Assembly: GCA_023150835.1 (NCBI GenBank)
Contig: JAKLKB010000075.1
Location: forward strand, 1-32,574
Length of the DNA: 32,574 nucleotides
Source of the DNA: Myxococcota bacterium
GTDB lineage: Bacteria > Myxococcota_C > UBA6777
Reading direction: 5' to 3'
Shown: piece by piece, positions 1 to 7,967 of the stretch
How the letters are laid out: each line of letters begins with the position of its first letter
Position numbering within the stretch: the first letter of the stretch is position 1
Notes under the pieces: model-generated
The model's database searches: none
What the model was told of the DNA's origin: nothing
The model's input: the letters and a program-made list of their open reading frames with translations, nothing else
Position numbers and translations under genes: made by a program

Positions 1-1484
1 ATGCCTTGGAAGGGGTAGGGCTGTAGGGTGGGACGGCGACCTGCTGGACAGTTGGGGCGGGGGGAGGGTGGGCATTGGACGCGCTCGCAGCGGGTTCGGA
101 AACAAGTGAGACCTTGGTGGGTGTAGCGTTCTTTTCGGGGGACGGAGCCGTTGGGGCATCGGGGTTCGATGGATGGAGGGCAGAGGGCTTGTTCGCAGGC
201 TTCGCGCTCGCAAACGTTGCCTTGGAAGCGGTAGGTTTCGAGGACGATCCGCGCTCCGTGTGGGCATTGGAGGGGAGGGGGTTGTGGGCAGAGAGAGGGT
301 CGGCAGCGTTTGGCGAGGTAGGCCATGCCGCGCCAATCTCGGGGTTTGGTGATGACCCGTTCGCCGGGAGCGCATACAAGAGGGACACACATCAAGCGTT
401 CGCAGAGTTGGCCGTTGTGCCACTGTTGCTGCTTTTTAAGTGTTTCATCTTCGCCGTCACACGGGGGAATCGGCCATTCAGGGCATTGAGCGGCCATGCA
501 AGTCGTGCGTTGGCAAAGGCGGCCAAAGTGATCGTAGGTTTGGGTTTGGGGGGTGTAGCCATAAGCGCATCGGGTGATCGGATCGGGAGGGCAAGGCAGT
601 TCGGTGCAGGCGGTGGTCGTGCAAAGACGCCCACCCATGCGGTAGGTACGGGTGTTGGGTTGTGTCCCGGGAGGGCAAGAGACAGGGCCGGGATCGGGTG
701 GGCAGTTTCGTTCGGTGCAGATCTGCTTTTGGCAAAGGCGGCCTAGGTGGGCATAAGAGATCGTCTTGAGGTCTTCGTCTTCGTCGCAGTGTGGTGCTGG
801 AGAGGGCGGACATTCGGGCATTTTGCAGATGTAGCGGCTACAGTTTTTCCCGTTGTAGGGGTAGGTTTGAAGGGCGGGGGTGGCTCCGGGGGGGCAGCGC
901 GGGGCGAGCAGGGTGGGGCAAGTTTGGCGAACGCAGCGTAGGCGCATACAGCGCAAGCCTTCGAGGTAGTAGGGTTCGGTTTGTGTTTGAAAACCGGGCT
1001 GGCATCGGACGGGCTGTGGTGGCGGGCATTGTAGAGGTTTGCAGCGCACACGTTCACAGGTCTGGCCGTGATAGCGATACAGTTCGAGATCGGCAAATTG
1101 CCCGGGCGGGCAGGGCATCTCGCGAACGGCGGGGCATCGGGCAAAGACGCACCGAAAGCGTTTGCATCGCAAGTTGCCTTGGCGGTAGGTCGAGGCGCGC
1201 AAGGCAAATCCGCTGCGGCATCTGGGGCGTTTGGGTGCGGGGCAACGCGGTTGGATGCAGATCGTGCGATAGCAGACGTGGTTGAGGTGGAGAAAAGATT
1301 GGATGGTGGGGTATTCGTTTCGGCGGCAAGAGGGGGGGTTGTCGATGGGGCATGGATCGACAGCGGGTCCTTGAGAGGGAAGGGGGGAGGGTTGCCCGAC
1401 GGGTGGGGGTTGGTTTGGATCGTAGGGCGGTGGGGGTTGGTTCGGATCGTCGCAAAGAACACGGCGCAGGAAAAAAGTATCCAT
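1..1484 (-). CDS. Cys-rich tandem-repeat protein (partial, runs off left edge)
   Basis: The minus-strand frame is open from an ATG at 1484 to base 1 and encodes about 494 residues without a stop. I do not recognise the family. After a Pro-rich stretch (DPNQPPPPYDPNQPPPVGQ) come about eleven degenerate units of ~36 residues. The pattern is roughly C-P-x-G, about 8 residues, Y-x3-G-x2-C, x5, C, x4, C-P-P, x4-6, giving four Cys per unit, as in RCPPGATPALQTYPYNGKNC. Regular Cys spacing indicates a disulfide-stabilised extracellular repeat protein (inference). From this ATG there is no signal peptide. An overlapping ATG at 1489 in another frame begins MKWILFSCAVFFA, which does look like an export signal, so a one-base frameshift between signal and body is suspected. 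The other two minus frames are Pro/Arg/Ser-rich with no Cys periodicity and look like shadows. The gene ends close to the PP2C phosphatase on the same strand. Confidence 0.72.
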   Translation of the reverse strand, partial: MDTFFLRRVLCDDPNQPPPPYDPNQPPPVGQPSPLPSQGPAVDPCPIDNPPSCRRNEYPTIQSFLHLNHVCYRTICIQPRCPAPKRPRCRSGFALRASTYRQGNLRCKRFRCVFARCPAVREMPCPPGQFADLELYRYHGQTCERVRCKPLQCPPPQPVRCQPGFQTQTEPYYLEGLRCMRLRCVRQTCPTLLAPRCPPGATPALQTYPYNGKNCSRYICKMPECPPSPAPHCDEDEDLKTISYAHLGRLCQKQICTERNCPPDPGPVSCPPGTQPNTRTYRMGGRLCTTTACTELPCPPDPITRCAYGYTPQTQTYDHFGRLCQRTTCMAAQCPEWPIPPCDGEDETLKKQQQWHNGQLCERLMCVPLVCAPGERVITKPRDWRGMAYLAKRCRPSLCPQPPPLQCPHGARIVLETYRFQGNVCEREACEQALCPPSIEPRCPNGSVPRKERYTHQGLTCFRTRCERVQCPPSPRPNCPAGRRPTLQPYPFQG

Positions 1485-1611
1485 TTCATGGACGTTTCGG
1501 GACTCCGAGGTTATGTGTCGATCGAGTGGGTCGGCGTGAAGCGACGGGCAAAGTGATGTAGTGAGACGAAGCAAAGCAAGATATCTTCAACGAGCAGCGA
1601 TGACGGTGTCG

Positions 1612-2772
1612 TTATCGCCTACGATGGTGTATTTTCCGTCGGTAGTATCGAGTTTTTCGCCGTGTTTTTGGTCGCATTGAGCGTTTGCGATGGAGCTTGC
1701 GGCGTCTGTTGCGTATTTTTCGGCGAGGGTAGCGAGGCTTGCGTTGTGTGGTGTTCGTTTGGCGAGGGGGAGAGATCAAGACGCTTGGGACAGCGTAGCG
1801 TGGCGGAGGAAGCGGTAGAGAGCGGGTTTGGATAGAGGGAGCGGGCGGTGGTTGGTGGAGTGTGGTGGAGGCGGTCGGCCAAAAGAGCAGGACAGCTAAG
1901 AACAAAGTCCAGATCGCAAATCCCCATGCGAAGGGAGTTTGAGGCTTTGTGTAATCAGCGATCAGCAGCGTGGTGTTGTCTTTTCCGCCGTTGTGGTTGG
2001 CTGATTCGACCATGCGTTCGGCTGCAAGGACGGGATCAGACAGGTGGGTTAGAGTGTGGAGGATATCTTGGTTGGAGAGCATGGCGGTGAGGCCGTCGGA
2101 GCAGAGCAACAAGCGGTCGCCGTGTTGGAGCGCGATCGGTGAGGTGGGGGATTCAACGTCGACTTCGGGGAGACGGCCAAGAACGCGGGTGATCAGGTTG
2201 GTTTTGGCATTTTCTGTGGATTGGCCTTGTTGTTTCATTCGCTCGATGGCGGAGTGATCGCGTGTCACTTGGAGCAGCGATTGCTCGCGCAAGAGATAGA
2301 GTCGGCTATCTCCGACGTGTGCGACGTAGGCTTGATCTTCGATCACCAAAACAGCGACGACGGTGGACCCCATCTGCTTGAGTTTTTCTTGGGTTTTGGA
2401 GGCGCTATGGATGGCGAGATTGGCAGCTTGGATGGCTTCGCACAACACGGAGCGAGGTTGCCATCGGAGCTTGTGGTGGGCGGTTTCTACGGTGCGTGTG
2501 ATCGCTTCGATGGCGAGCTTGCTGGCGATATCTCCGCCTTGATAACCGCCCATACCATCGCAGACAACGCCTAAAAATCCGAGCGGGACGGAGAGGATGG
2601 TAAAAGCATCTTGGTTGCTTTTGCGTCGGATGCCGACATCGGTACGTGCAGCGATGCGGTAGGTGGGCGCGATCGTAAGCTGCTGGTGTTGATAAAAGCG
2701 TTTGGGTTCAAACGAGGTTGCAGGAGGCGATGAATCGTGTGTTTGGGATGTGTGGGGAAGAGGGGTCGCCAT
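1612..2772 (-). CDS. PP2C-family Ser/Thr protein phosphatase with C-terminal membrane anchor
   Basis: Metal-dependent phosphatase of the bacterial PP2C/Stp1 type, which removes phosphate from Ser/Thr in counterpart to Hanks-type kinases. Visible motifs are RTDVG (~43), a QD pair (~54), CDGMGG (~71-76), GSTVV (~136), VGDSRLY (~154-160), TRDHS (~169), LCSDGL (~226) and GKDNTT (~264); the metal-binding Asp residues are all present. A single TM segment follows the catalytic domain (FAWGFAIWTLFLAVLLFW, ~280-298), so catalysis should be cytoplasmic with a tail outside. That tail becomes an implausible Arg/Lys-rich run after ~residue 330. Another frame here reads a balanced sequence ending VGDNDTVIAAR at a stop at 1587-1589, suggesting one extra base in the G5 tract at 1766-1770. 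No kinase gene is visible nearby. Confidence 0.93.
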   Translation of the reverse strand: MATPLPHTSQTHDSSPPATSFEPKRFYQHQQLTIAPTYRIAARTDVGIRRKSNQDAFTILSVPLGFLGVVCDGMGGYQGGDIASKLAIEAITRTVETAHHKLRWQPRSVLCEAIQAANLAIHSASKTQEKLKQMGSTVVAVLVIEDQAYVAHVGDSRLYLLREQSLLQVTRDHSAIERMKQQGQSTENAKTNLITRVLGRLPEVDVESPTSPIALQHGDRLLLCSDGLTAMLSNQDILHTLTHLSDPVLAAERMVESANHNGGKDNTTLLIADYTKPQTPFAWGFAIWTLFLAVLLFWPTASTTLHQPPPAPSIQTRSLPLPPPRYAVPSVLISPPRQTNTTQRKPRYPRRKIRNRRRKLHRKRSMRPKTRRKTRYYRRKIHHRRR

Positions 2773-2877
2773 CGTTACGCTGGCTCCGTCATGATCGTGC
2801 GGCTTCTGATGGGCATTGAGCGGATTTGGATCTTGGGGGTCGCCATCGTTGCGTTGGCTCCGTCATGATCGTGCGGC
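2762..2877. repeat. Pair of 42-bp direct repeats over the phosphatase start codon
   Basis: The 42 bases at 2762-2803 recur at 2836-2877 with two mismatches. The first copy contains the phosphatase ATG (complement of 2770-2772) and its first codons, so the second is a duplicate of the gene's 5' end lying upstream of it. Confidence 0.85.
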
Positions 2878-3055
2878 ACGAAACCTTGTGGGGAACGGTT
2901 GCAAAAGTCGAGTGTAGACGCTTTTTGGGGGATTGGCTAGAAGTATGTGCGGGGGCGACGTTGACAGCGTGGGGCGTCCTGAATACAACAAGGGGGCTTT
3001 GTTCCGCTCTTTTTCGCTATTCTTTTCTTTTCAACAAGCAAGGAGGACGTCGCTC

Positions 3056-4132
3056 ATGCAAAAGCGAATCCGACAGTCTCTGGTATGTTTTGGCTTTTTG
3101 GTGCTGTCGCTTGGATCGATGGGCTGCAACACCGAACTCAAACGTGCGCGTGAATCGGTACAAAAGAAAGACTTTGCCCAAGCTGCTGATCTGTATGAAA
3201 ACGTGCTGAAAAAAGATCCTGAAAACGAAGAGGCGATGCGCGAGCTGACGCAGCTTTACTGCGAAACGATCAAGAACAACTTCAAGTGTTCAACCAAAGT
3301 CGAAGATCTGTACAAAAAATTCCCTACAGATAACAAGATTAAAGGGTGGTACAAGGAGGCCGTGTTTGGCCGCGCCAAGAGCCTTTATATGCAGCAACAA
3401 TTGAAGGCCGCGATCGGTAGCCTTGAAGATTACACCAAGCTCGTGAAAGACGATGGTACGGCGTACTTTATGTTCGGCAACATCAAGTTCCGCCTCAACA
3501 AAAACCCGCCCTATACGAGCAGTCAGATCGACGAGCTCAAGAAAGCGGTGGATTATTTTGCGTTGGCGGTCAAACACTCGAAAACAACGGACAAGTTAGC
3601 CATGTTCGATGAAAATGTCGAAAGCTTGGTGCAATGGGAAGCCCACGTCCAAACAGGCGTGATCTACAAATCTTTTTTGATGGAAGACTTCAAAAAATTC
3701 CAAGCCGAGCAAGAGGGCAAAACGCCTGCGGCTCCGAGAAAACGCGGCAAAAAAGGTAAAAAAGGTAAGGTGGCCGAAGAAGAAGGTCCGAAGTTTGCCC
3801 CGAACAAAGAATACTTTGACAAAGCGGTGGCCGCGATGGAGGCCGCTGCAAAAGTTCCCCAACCCAACAAGCACAAAGCCTTTTTCCCTTATTTTGAGAT
3901 CGGTGTGATGTACACGATGCTCAAGAGTGATCCTGAAAAGGGCCTTGAGTGGTTGAAAAAAGCCTATGCCCTCAATGAGATCGATATGTCTGTAATCGGA
4001 AACCTCAAGATGGTGTACGATATGTTGGCTGAAAAGGCCGAAAAGGCGGACGAAAAAGACAAAAAGGCTGAATACGAAAAACTTTCCCAAGAGTACGCAG
4101 CCAAGATGGAGTCTTTGCAAGGAAAACGTTGA
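3056..4132 (+). CDS. TPR-like outer-membrane or periplasmic lipoprotein
   Basis: Predicted lipoprotein of 358 residues. The ATG at 3056 is chosen because AAGGAGG lies 8-9 bases upstream and the translation begins with a lipoprotein signal (MQKRIRQSLVCFGFLVLSLG, then SMGC with Cys ~23). The mature part is Lys/Glu-rich and helical. It has TPR-like units at the N-terminus (ARESVQKKDFAQAADLYENV) and near residues 120-180 and 265-320, a Lys-rich basic insert (KRGKKGKKGK, ~230), and a long charged helix at the end. Proteins of this kind act as periplasmic scaffolds, but no specific partner can be assigned. The 3' end is repeated downstream as a decayed fragment (4154-4282). The body uses AAA/GAA codons heavily and is less GC-rich than its neighbours. 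Confidence 0.9.
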   Translation: MQKRIRQSLVCFGFLVLSLGSMGCNTELKRARESVQKKDFAQAADLYENVLKKDPENEEAMRELTQLYCETIKNNFKCSTKVEDLYKKFPTDNKIKGWYKEAVFGRAKSLYMQQQLKAAIGSLEDYTKLVKDDGTAYFMFGNIKFRLNKNPPYTSSQIDELKKAVDYFALAVKHSKTTDKLAMFDENVESLVQWEAHVQTGVIYKSFLMEDFKKFQAEQEGKTPAAPRKRGKKGKKGKVAEEEGPKFAPNKEYFDKAVAAMEAAAKVPQPNKHKAFFPYFEIGVMYTMLKSDPEKGLEWLKKAYALNEIDMSVIGNLKMVYDMLAEKAEKADEKDKKAEYEKLSQEYAAKMESLQGKR

Positions 4133-4153
4133 GGGGAGCGTGGGCGACTTGAG

Positions 4154-4282
4154 ATGCTGTGTGATCTTTTGGCGTACAAGGCCGAAAAAGCAGGGGACAA
4201 AGACAAGCAGGCTCGATACGAAAAGCTCTCCCAAGACTACGCAGCCAAGATGGAGTCCTTGTTTGGGCACCACCGCCGCTAG
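4154..4282 (+). pseudogene. Decayed duplicate of the upstream lipoprotein gene's 3' end
   Basis: This 42-codon stretch matches the last ~40 codons of the preceding gene. It reads YEKLSQDYAAKMESL where the intact gene reads YEKLSQEYAAKMESL, and both have a KAEKA..KDK segment. It lacks a ribosome-binding site, signal peptide and the rest of the gene. Many differences are synonymous or conservative, so the copy is old or came from a second diverged gene. Most likely a remnant of a tandem paralogue or of a terminal duplication. Confidence 0.75.
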
Positions 4283-4384
4283 TGTGGGGATTTGGGATAG
4301 AGGGGCTTGCGAGCGGGGTGTCGTACAAAAGCGGAGGTGCCGCGTGTTTTCTGGATCGGCACAAAGCGATGCCGTCCGTGAGGA

Positions 4385-4754
4385 TTGTACGAAATCCGCC
4401 CGTTGCGTGATCGTAAAGGTGTAGGGGCAGCCCCCATACGCGCCTTGTTAAGGTGGAAACCTCGTAGAGTCGGTCTTGATCGCCTTTTTTTTCTCCCCCC
4501 CCTCAATCCCCCCGTGAACGGGGGGAAGTTGGAACGGGCAGCGTCTGCATCTCGTGCATACAGCGTGCGTCACGAAAAAACAAAATCCCCGATGCTTCCG
4601 ACTTTCGCTCCCTCCCCTGTTCACGGGGGAGGGCTGGGGTGGGGGGCTTTCCTCCGCTTCACCTAACGCCTATGGGGGCTGCCCCCCGTGGCTGCCCAAG
4701 AATCGTGTACTTACGCACTCTCCTACGATCACAGAGCATTCGGGTATCGCATTA
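4385..4754 (+). mobile_element. TIR element copy 1, interrupted by a nested ~230-bp repeat
   Basis: The left half (4385-4441; TACGAAATCCGCCCGTTGCG then GTAGGGGCAGCCCCC) and right half (~4672-4754; GGCTGCCC, CACTCTCC, ending GGGTATCGCATTA) together make one copy of the dispersed element seen elsewhere here. Between them lies ~230 bp bounded by its own inverted ends (GGCAGCCCCCATA and TATGGGGGCTGCC). Inside that are two inverted C-rich arms around CCCCGTGAAC and GTTCACGGGG. The final TTA, read on the minus strand, is the TAA stop codon of mtnA. Confidence 0.7.
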
Positions 4755-5801
4755 TTTGTTGTTGTGTTGAACGAGTGGAGCGAGGGTGAAGGGATAAGGG
4801 GGGGAGGCGATACCGTTTTCGGTAATGATGGCGGTGACGTAGCGTGCGGGAGTGACATCAAAGGCGACATGACGGGCTCGTGCGCCATGCGGAGCGATCG
4901 GGGTGTTGCCGATGCGCGTCACTTCTTCGGCAGAGCGTTCTTCGATCGGGATGGAATCGCCGTTGGCAAGGCTGAGATCGATGCTGGAGGTGGGAGCCGC
5001 CACATAAAAAGGGATATCGTTGGCGTGAGCGGCGAGCGCCACCATATAGGTTCCGATCTTGTTGGCGACATCGCCGTTGGCAGCGGTGCGATCGGTTCCG
5101 ACGATGCAGAGATCGACTTCGCCTGATTTGAGAAAGTGCCCCGCCATATTGTCCGTGATGAGTTCCACATCGATCCCGTCCTGCATCAGTTCCCACGCGG
5201 TGAGACGCGCTCCTTGGAGGTAAGGCCGCGTTTCATCCGCAAGCACACGAATGGTTTTGCCTTGTTCTGCGGCGATGCGCATGACAGCGGTTGCGGTGCC
5301 ATAACCGCCCGTTGCAAGGGCTCCTGCGTTGCAGTGAGTCAGGATGGTGTCGCCGTTGCGAACGAAGCGTGCGCCATGTTCGCCGATGCGTCGGTTGAGT
5401 TCGATATCTTCGCGCAAGATGGTTTGGGCTTCTTGGACGAGGCGGTCTTTGAGATCGGAGATCGAAAGGGTGTCGATCTGGCGCTCGACAAGGCGCTTCA
5501 TGCGATCGATGGCCCAAAACAGGTTGACAGCGGTGGGACGCGTTTGAGCCATAATCTGGTTGATGTGTTCGAGCCCTTGGAGAAATGCGGTGCGTTCGTT
5601 GGGAAGAGTGATCGCGCCTTGCGCGATGCCCATCGCTGCGGCGATTCCGATAGCGGGTGCGCCACGTATCACCATCTTGCGGATGGCTTCGGCGACTTGG
5701 TGAAATTCATCGTAGACTTCATAGCGGATCTCGGCGGGTAGCAGGAGTTGATTGAGCATCTTGACCTTGCCATCTTGCCAAGCAATCGTTTCAAATGACA
5801 T
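4752..5801 (-). CDS. mtnA: S-methyl-5-thioribose-1-phosphate isomerase
   Basis: Cytoplasmic methionine-salvage enzyme that converts the cyclic aldose methylthioribose-1-phosphate to methylthioribulose-1-phosphate. The 349-residue product is full length for the MtnA/eIF2B-like family. Diagnostic segments are VIRGAPAIGIAAAMG (~44-58), the catalytic-Cys segment THCNAGALAT (~155), ADETRPYLQGARLTAWEL (~188-205) and the catalytic-Asp segment VGTDRTAANGDVANKIGTY (~235-253). The start MSFETIAWQDG is typical. No other methionine-salvage gene is nearby, so it stands alone. Its TAA stop codon lies inside the terminal inverted repeat of the adjacent dispersed element. A homologous ribose-1,5-bisphosphate isomerase role is possible, but the motifs fit MtnA better. 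Confidence 0.96.
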   Translation of the reverse strand: MSFETIAWQDGKVKMLNQLLLPAEIRYEVYDEFHQVAEAIRKMVIRGAPAIGIAAAMGIAQGAITLPNERTAFLQGLEHINQIMAQTRPTAVNLFWAIDRMKRLVERQIDTLSISDLKDRLVQEAQTILREDIELNRRIGEHGARFVRNGDTILTHCNAGALATGGYGTATAVMRIAAEQGKTIRVLADETRPYLQGARLTAWELMQDGIDVELITDNMAGHFLKSGEVDLCIVGTDRTAANGDVANKIGTYMVALAAHANDIPFYVAAPTSSIDLSLANGDSIPIEERSAEEVTRIGNTPIAPHGARARHVAFDVTPARYVTAIITENGIASPPYPFTLAPLVQHNNK

Positions 5802-6047
5802 CGTGCGTTTCCTTTGATTGGGTAGGTATTCTCTCGTTGGGTCGGGGAAGATCGGCTATTTTAGGCGAACCGTCGGGGGAGGATATACCGCAAACAGCCG
5901 CAACTGTCCATCGTTTGGGCCATCGAAAAAAGATGGTGGGCCGCAGCAGCGTCGAAGTGGGAGGAATTTGCATTTGTGGTGGTGGGAACTTAGGATCACG
6001 GAGTCTTGAGGGTTTTGTGTGGCCTGTCAAGGAAACGGAGTCAATGG

Positions 6048-7064
6048 ATGGCAGAAAAGGTGTTGCAGATCGGGATGGAACGATCGTGGATGTTGGATGG
6101 GGTCTTGGGAGGGAGTGTTGCAGCGATCTCCTTCTTGTATGGTTTTGTGCATCTCCCGTGGGGACAACGAGCGTTGGCGGCGTTGAGTTTGGGGATGGGG
6201 TTGATGTTGTTTGCGCATTATTTTTTGCGGCGGTTTTTTTGGGGAAGTCGTGCGCCAAGCCGAGCGTCGATAGAGCGAGATCTTGCGCAATGGGAGGCCG
6301 ATACAGCGAAGCGTTCGTTTGAGACGGTTGAAGAAGAGATGGGGGCGCTGGAGCAGATGGGGGCGTTGGCGTTGGCGCTAGAGCATTGGTCAAAAGCGGC
6401 GATGTATTATCAACGCTTGGTGCGTTTGATGGAGAATTGGTCGGCGCGGCAGCCCGCATCGGTTCAGAAGGAATACTGGATAAGACGGCTGCACTTCCAA
6501 TTGGCGATCTCGTTTGCGCTGCTTGAAGAGGGCGATGCGAAGGAAGGTTTGGAAGTGTTGTCGCTGCTGCGAGAAGAGAGCCAAGCTTCGGAAGATATGG
6601 ATCTTCGGTTGTTGGTGGAGGTGTTTTATGCGCGAGCTCAGATCACGAAAGATCCCGAAAGTGCGGAATCATGGCTAGAAGCAGTGTTGGCGTATGCGCG
6701 GGGGGTGGATCGGTACGCAGAGGGGTTGCGGCGTGTCGCGGCGGAGTGGATCGAATTAAAGCAGCCCGAGCGGGCAGTGAAGTTGCTGGAGGAGGCGGAA
6801 GCGTGCTTGAAAGAAGCGGATTATGCGGATCGGGTCGAGCTGTTTTGTGAGGCGGTGTTGGCGTACAGCGCGGCAGGACGGTTGAAAGAAGCGGCGCAGA
6901 TGTACACGCGCTTGACGCGATCGTATCTACACACTAACCTTCCGCACCCCGATGTGTTGGAGCATCTTCGCCAAGACCTTTCGCAGCGTTTTGAGCGCAA
7001 GGCCTTGGCGACCGCATTACAAGAAGCCCAACGCGCCTCCCAAAAAGATGTGCGAACCTTTTAG
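6048..7064 (+). CDS. Two-TM protein with TPR-like helical repeats
   Basis: A 338-residue product. The ATG at 6048 is chosen for the GGAG seven bases upstream (6037-6040); an earlier in-frame ATG at 6006 lacks a site. Two closely spaced hydrophobic segments (~17-35, VLGGSVAAISFLYGFV; ~41-58, ALAALSLGMGLMLFAHYF) form an N-terminal hairpin. It is followed by a basic RRFFWG stretch, which suggests a cytoplasmic C-terminal part. The rest is Ala/Leu/Glu-rich helical pairs of TPR or SEL1-like spacing (e.g. ALEHWSKAAMYYQRLVRLME, ~110-130; ELKQPERAVKLLEEAEACL, ~235-255). Probably a protein-interaction scaffold at the inner membrane; no catalytic motif is seen. It precedes the ABC ATPase gene on the same strand, separated by a dispersed repeat. 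Confidence 0.85.
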   Translation: MAEKVLQIGMERSWMLDGVLGGSVAAISFLYGFVHLPWGQRALAALSLGMGLMLFAHYFLRRFFWGSRAPSRASIERDLAQWEADTAKRSFETVEEEMGALEQMGALALALEHWSKAAMYYQRLVRLMENWSARQPASVQKEYWIRRLHFQLAISFALLEEGDAKEGLEVLSLLREESQASEDMDLRLLVEVFYARAQITKDPESAESWLEAVLAYARGVDRYAEGLRRVAAEWIELKQPERAVKLLEEAEACLKEADYADRVELFCEAVLAYSAAGRLKEAAQMYTRLTRSYLHTNLPHPDVLEHLRQDLSQRFERKALATALQEAQRASQKDVRTF

Positions 7065-7080
7065 GCACGATTTGTTGACA

Positions 7081-7210
7081 AGAAAACGCCGTGTTCGCGC
7101 CGCTTCGAGTGGTCGTGCTGTGGGTTTAAAAAACGTCTGTTCGCTCCGCCGGTACGGGGTCGAGGGGCCATTGGTCCCTTGTGGGGTGTGGGGCAACGCC
7201 CCAAAAAACC
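7081..7210 (+). repeat. Dispersed repeat family 2, copy a
   Basis: This ~125-bp unit reads CCGTGTTCG, then GTTTAAAAAACGTCTGT, CGGGGTCGAGGGGCC and a G-rich hairpin GGGGCAACGCCCC. The same order of blocks is found at 15495-15617 (inverted) and 18718-18842. It fills the gap between two plus-strand genes and its hairpin could attenuate transcription. Confidence 0.7.
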
Positions 7211-7247
7211 GCCCAACAACGCCAATTTGATGAGAGAAAGCGTATCG

Positions 7248-7967
7248 ATGCCAGTTCTTTCGATGCACAAGATCGTAAAGGAGTTTCCGCAACGTCGGAT
7301 ACTGCGCGGGGTGGAGGGGGTGCTTCCTGCGGGGGTTCATGTGATGTTGGGTCCGAATGGGGCGGGAAAATCGACATTGCTGGGTGTGTTGTCGACGCAG
7401 AGTGTGCCGAGCGATGGGCATTTTGAGTTGGATGGGCTGGATTCGCGACGTGATCTGGAAGCCTTGCGCGCAAAGATCGGGACTGTGGGGCATCGCAGCT
7501 TTTTGTATCCTTCGATGACGCTGCGGGAGAATCTGTCTTTTTATGCAGAGTTGCATCGTGTCGAACGGGCTTCGGAAGTGATCGTGGCCTTGGCGCAACG
7601 GTTTGCGATGGAGCCTGCGATGGATGGGGTCGTGCGCTCATTTTCGCGGGGAATGCAGCAAAGAGCGGCCTTTATGAGAGCGTTGTTGCACGATCCACCT
7701 TGCTTGTTATTGGATGAACCTTTTACAGGATTGGACCCGAGAGGCGTAGAGATCGTGATGCGTCTTTTGGCGCAATGGCGGGAGGAAGGGCGCTTGGTCT
7801 TGTTGACAACGCATGATCTTCATCTGGCTGCGCGTTGTGCAACTCATCTGCTTTTGTTGGTCCGAGGCCGCTTACAAGCAGCAATCTCGGGTCCATTTTC
7901 TCTTGCGATGCTCGAAGACCTGTACCATCAACACTTCCCGTTGATAGGTGACGAAGCACCCGCGTAA
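7248..7967 (+). CDS. ABC transporter ATP-binding protein, CcmA-like
   Basis: Cytoplasmic ATPase subunit of an ABC exporter, 239 residues. The ATG at 7248 (MPVLSMHKIVKEF) is preferred because AGAAAG lies about seven bases upstream; an in-frame ATG at 7230 has no site. Motifs are Walker A GPNGAGKST (~36-44), a Q-loop region VGHRSFLYPSMTLRENL (~81-97) with the His-Arg found in CcmA proteins, signature FSRGMQQR (~134), Walker B CLLLDEPFTGLD (~155-166) and H-switch TTHD (~190). CcmA works with CcmB/CcmC in c-type cytochrome maturation, but no permease gene follows here, so the assignment rests on sequence style only. The TAA stop is also the first three bases of an adjoining dispersed element. Confidence 0.88.
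   Translation: MPVLSMHKIVKEFPQRRILRGVEGVLPAGVHVMLGPNGAGKSTLLGVLSTQSVPSDGHFELDGLDSRRDLEALRAKIGTVGHRSFLYPSMTLRENLSFYAELHRVERASEVIVALAQRFAMEPAMDGVVRSFSRGMQQRAAFMRALLHDPPCLLLDEPFTGLDPRGVEIVMRLLAQWREEGRLVLLTTHDLHLAARCATHLLLLVRGRLQAAISGPFSLAMLEDLYHQHFPLIGDEAPA

Noticed and set aside
743-1489. 248-residue minus-strand protein starting MKWILFSCAVFFA
   Set aside because: After the signal-like start it is Pro/Ala/Ser-rich without structure, while the overlapping frame shows clear Cys-repeat periodicity. Only its first ~13 codons may be real.
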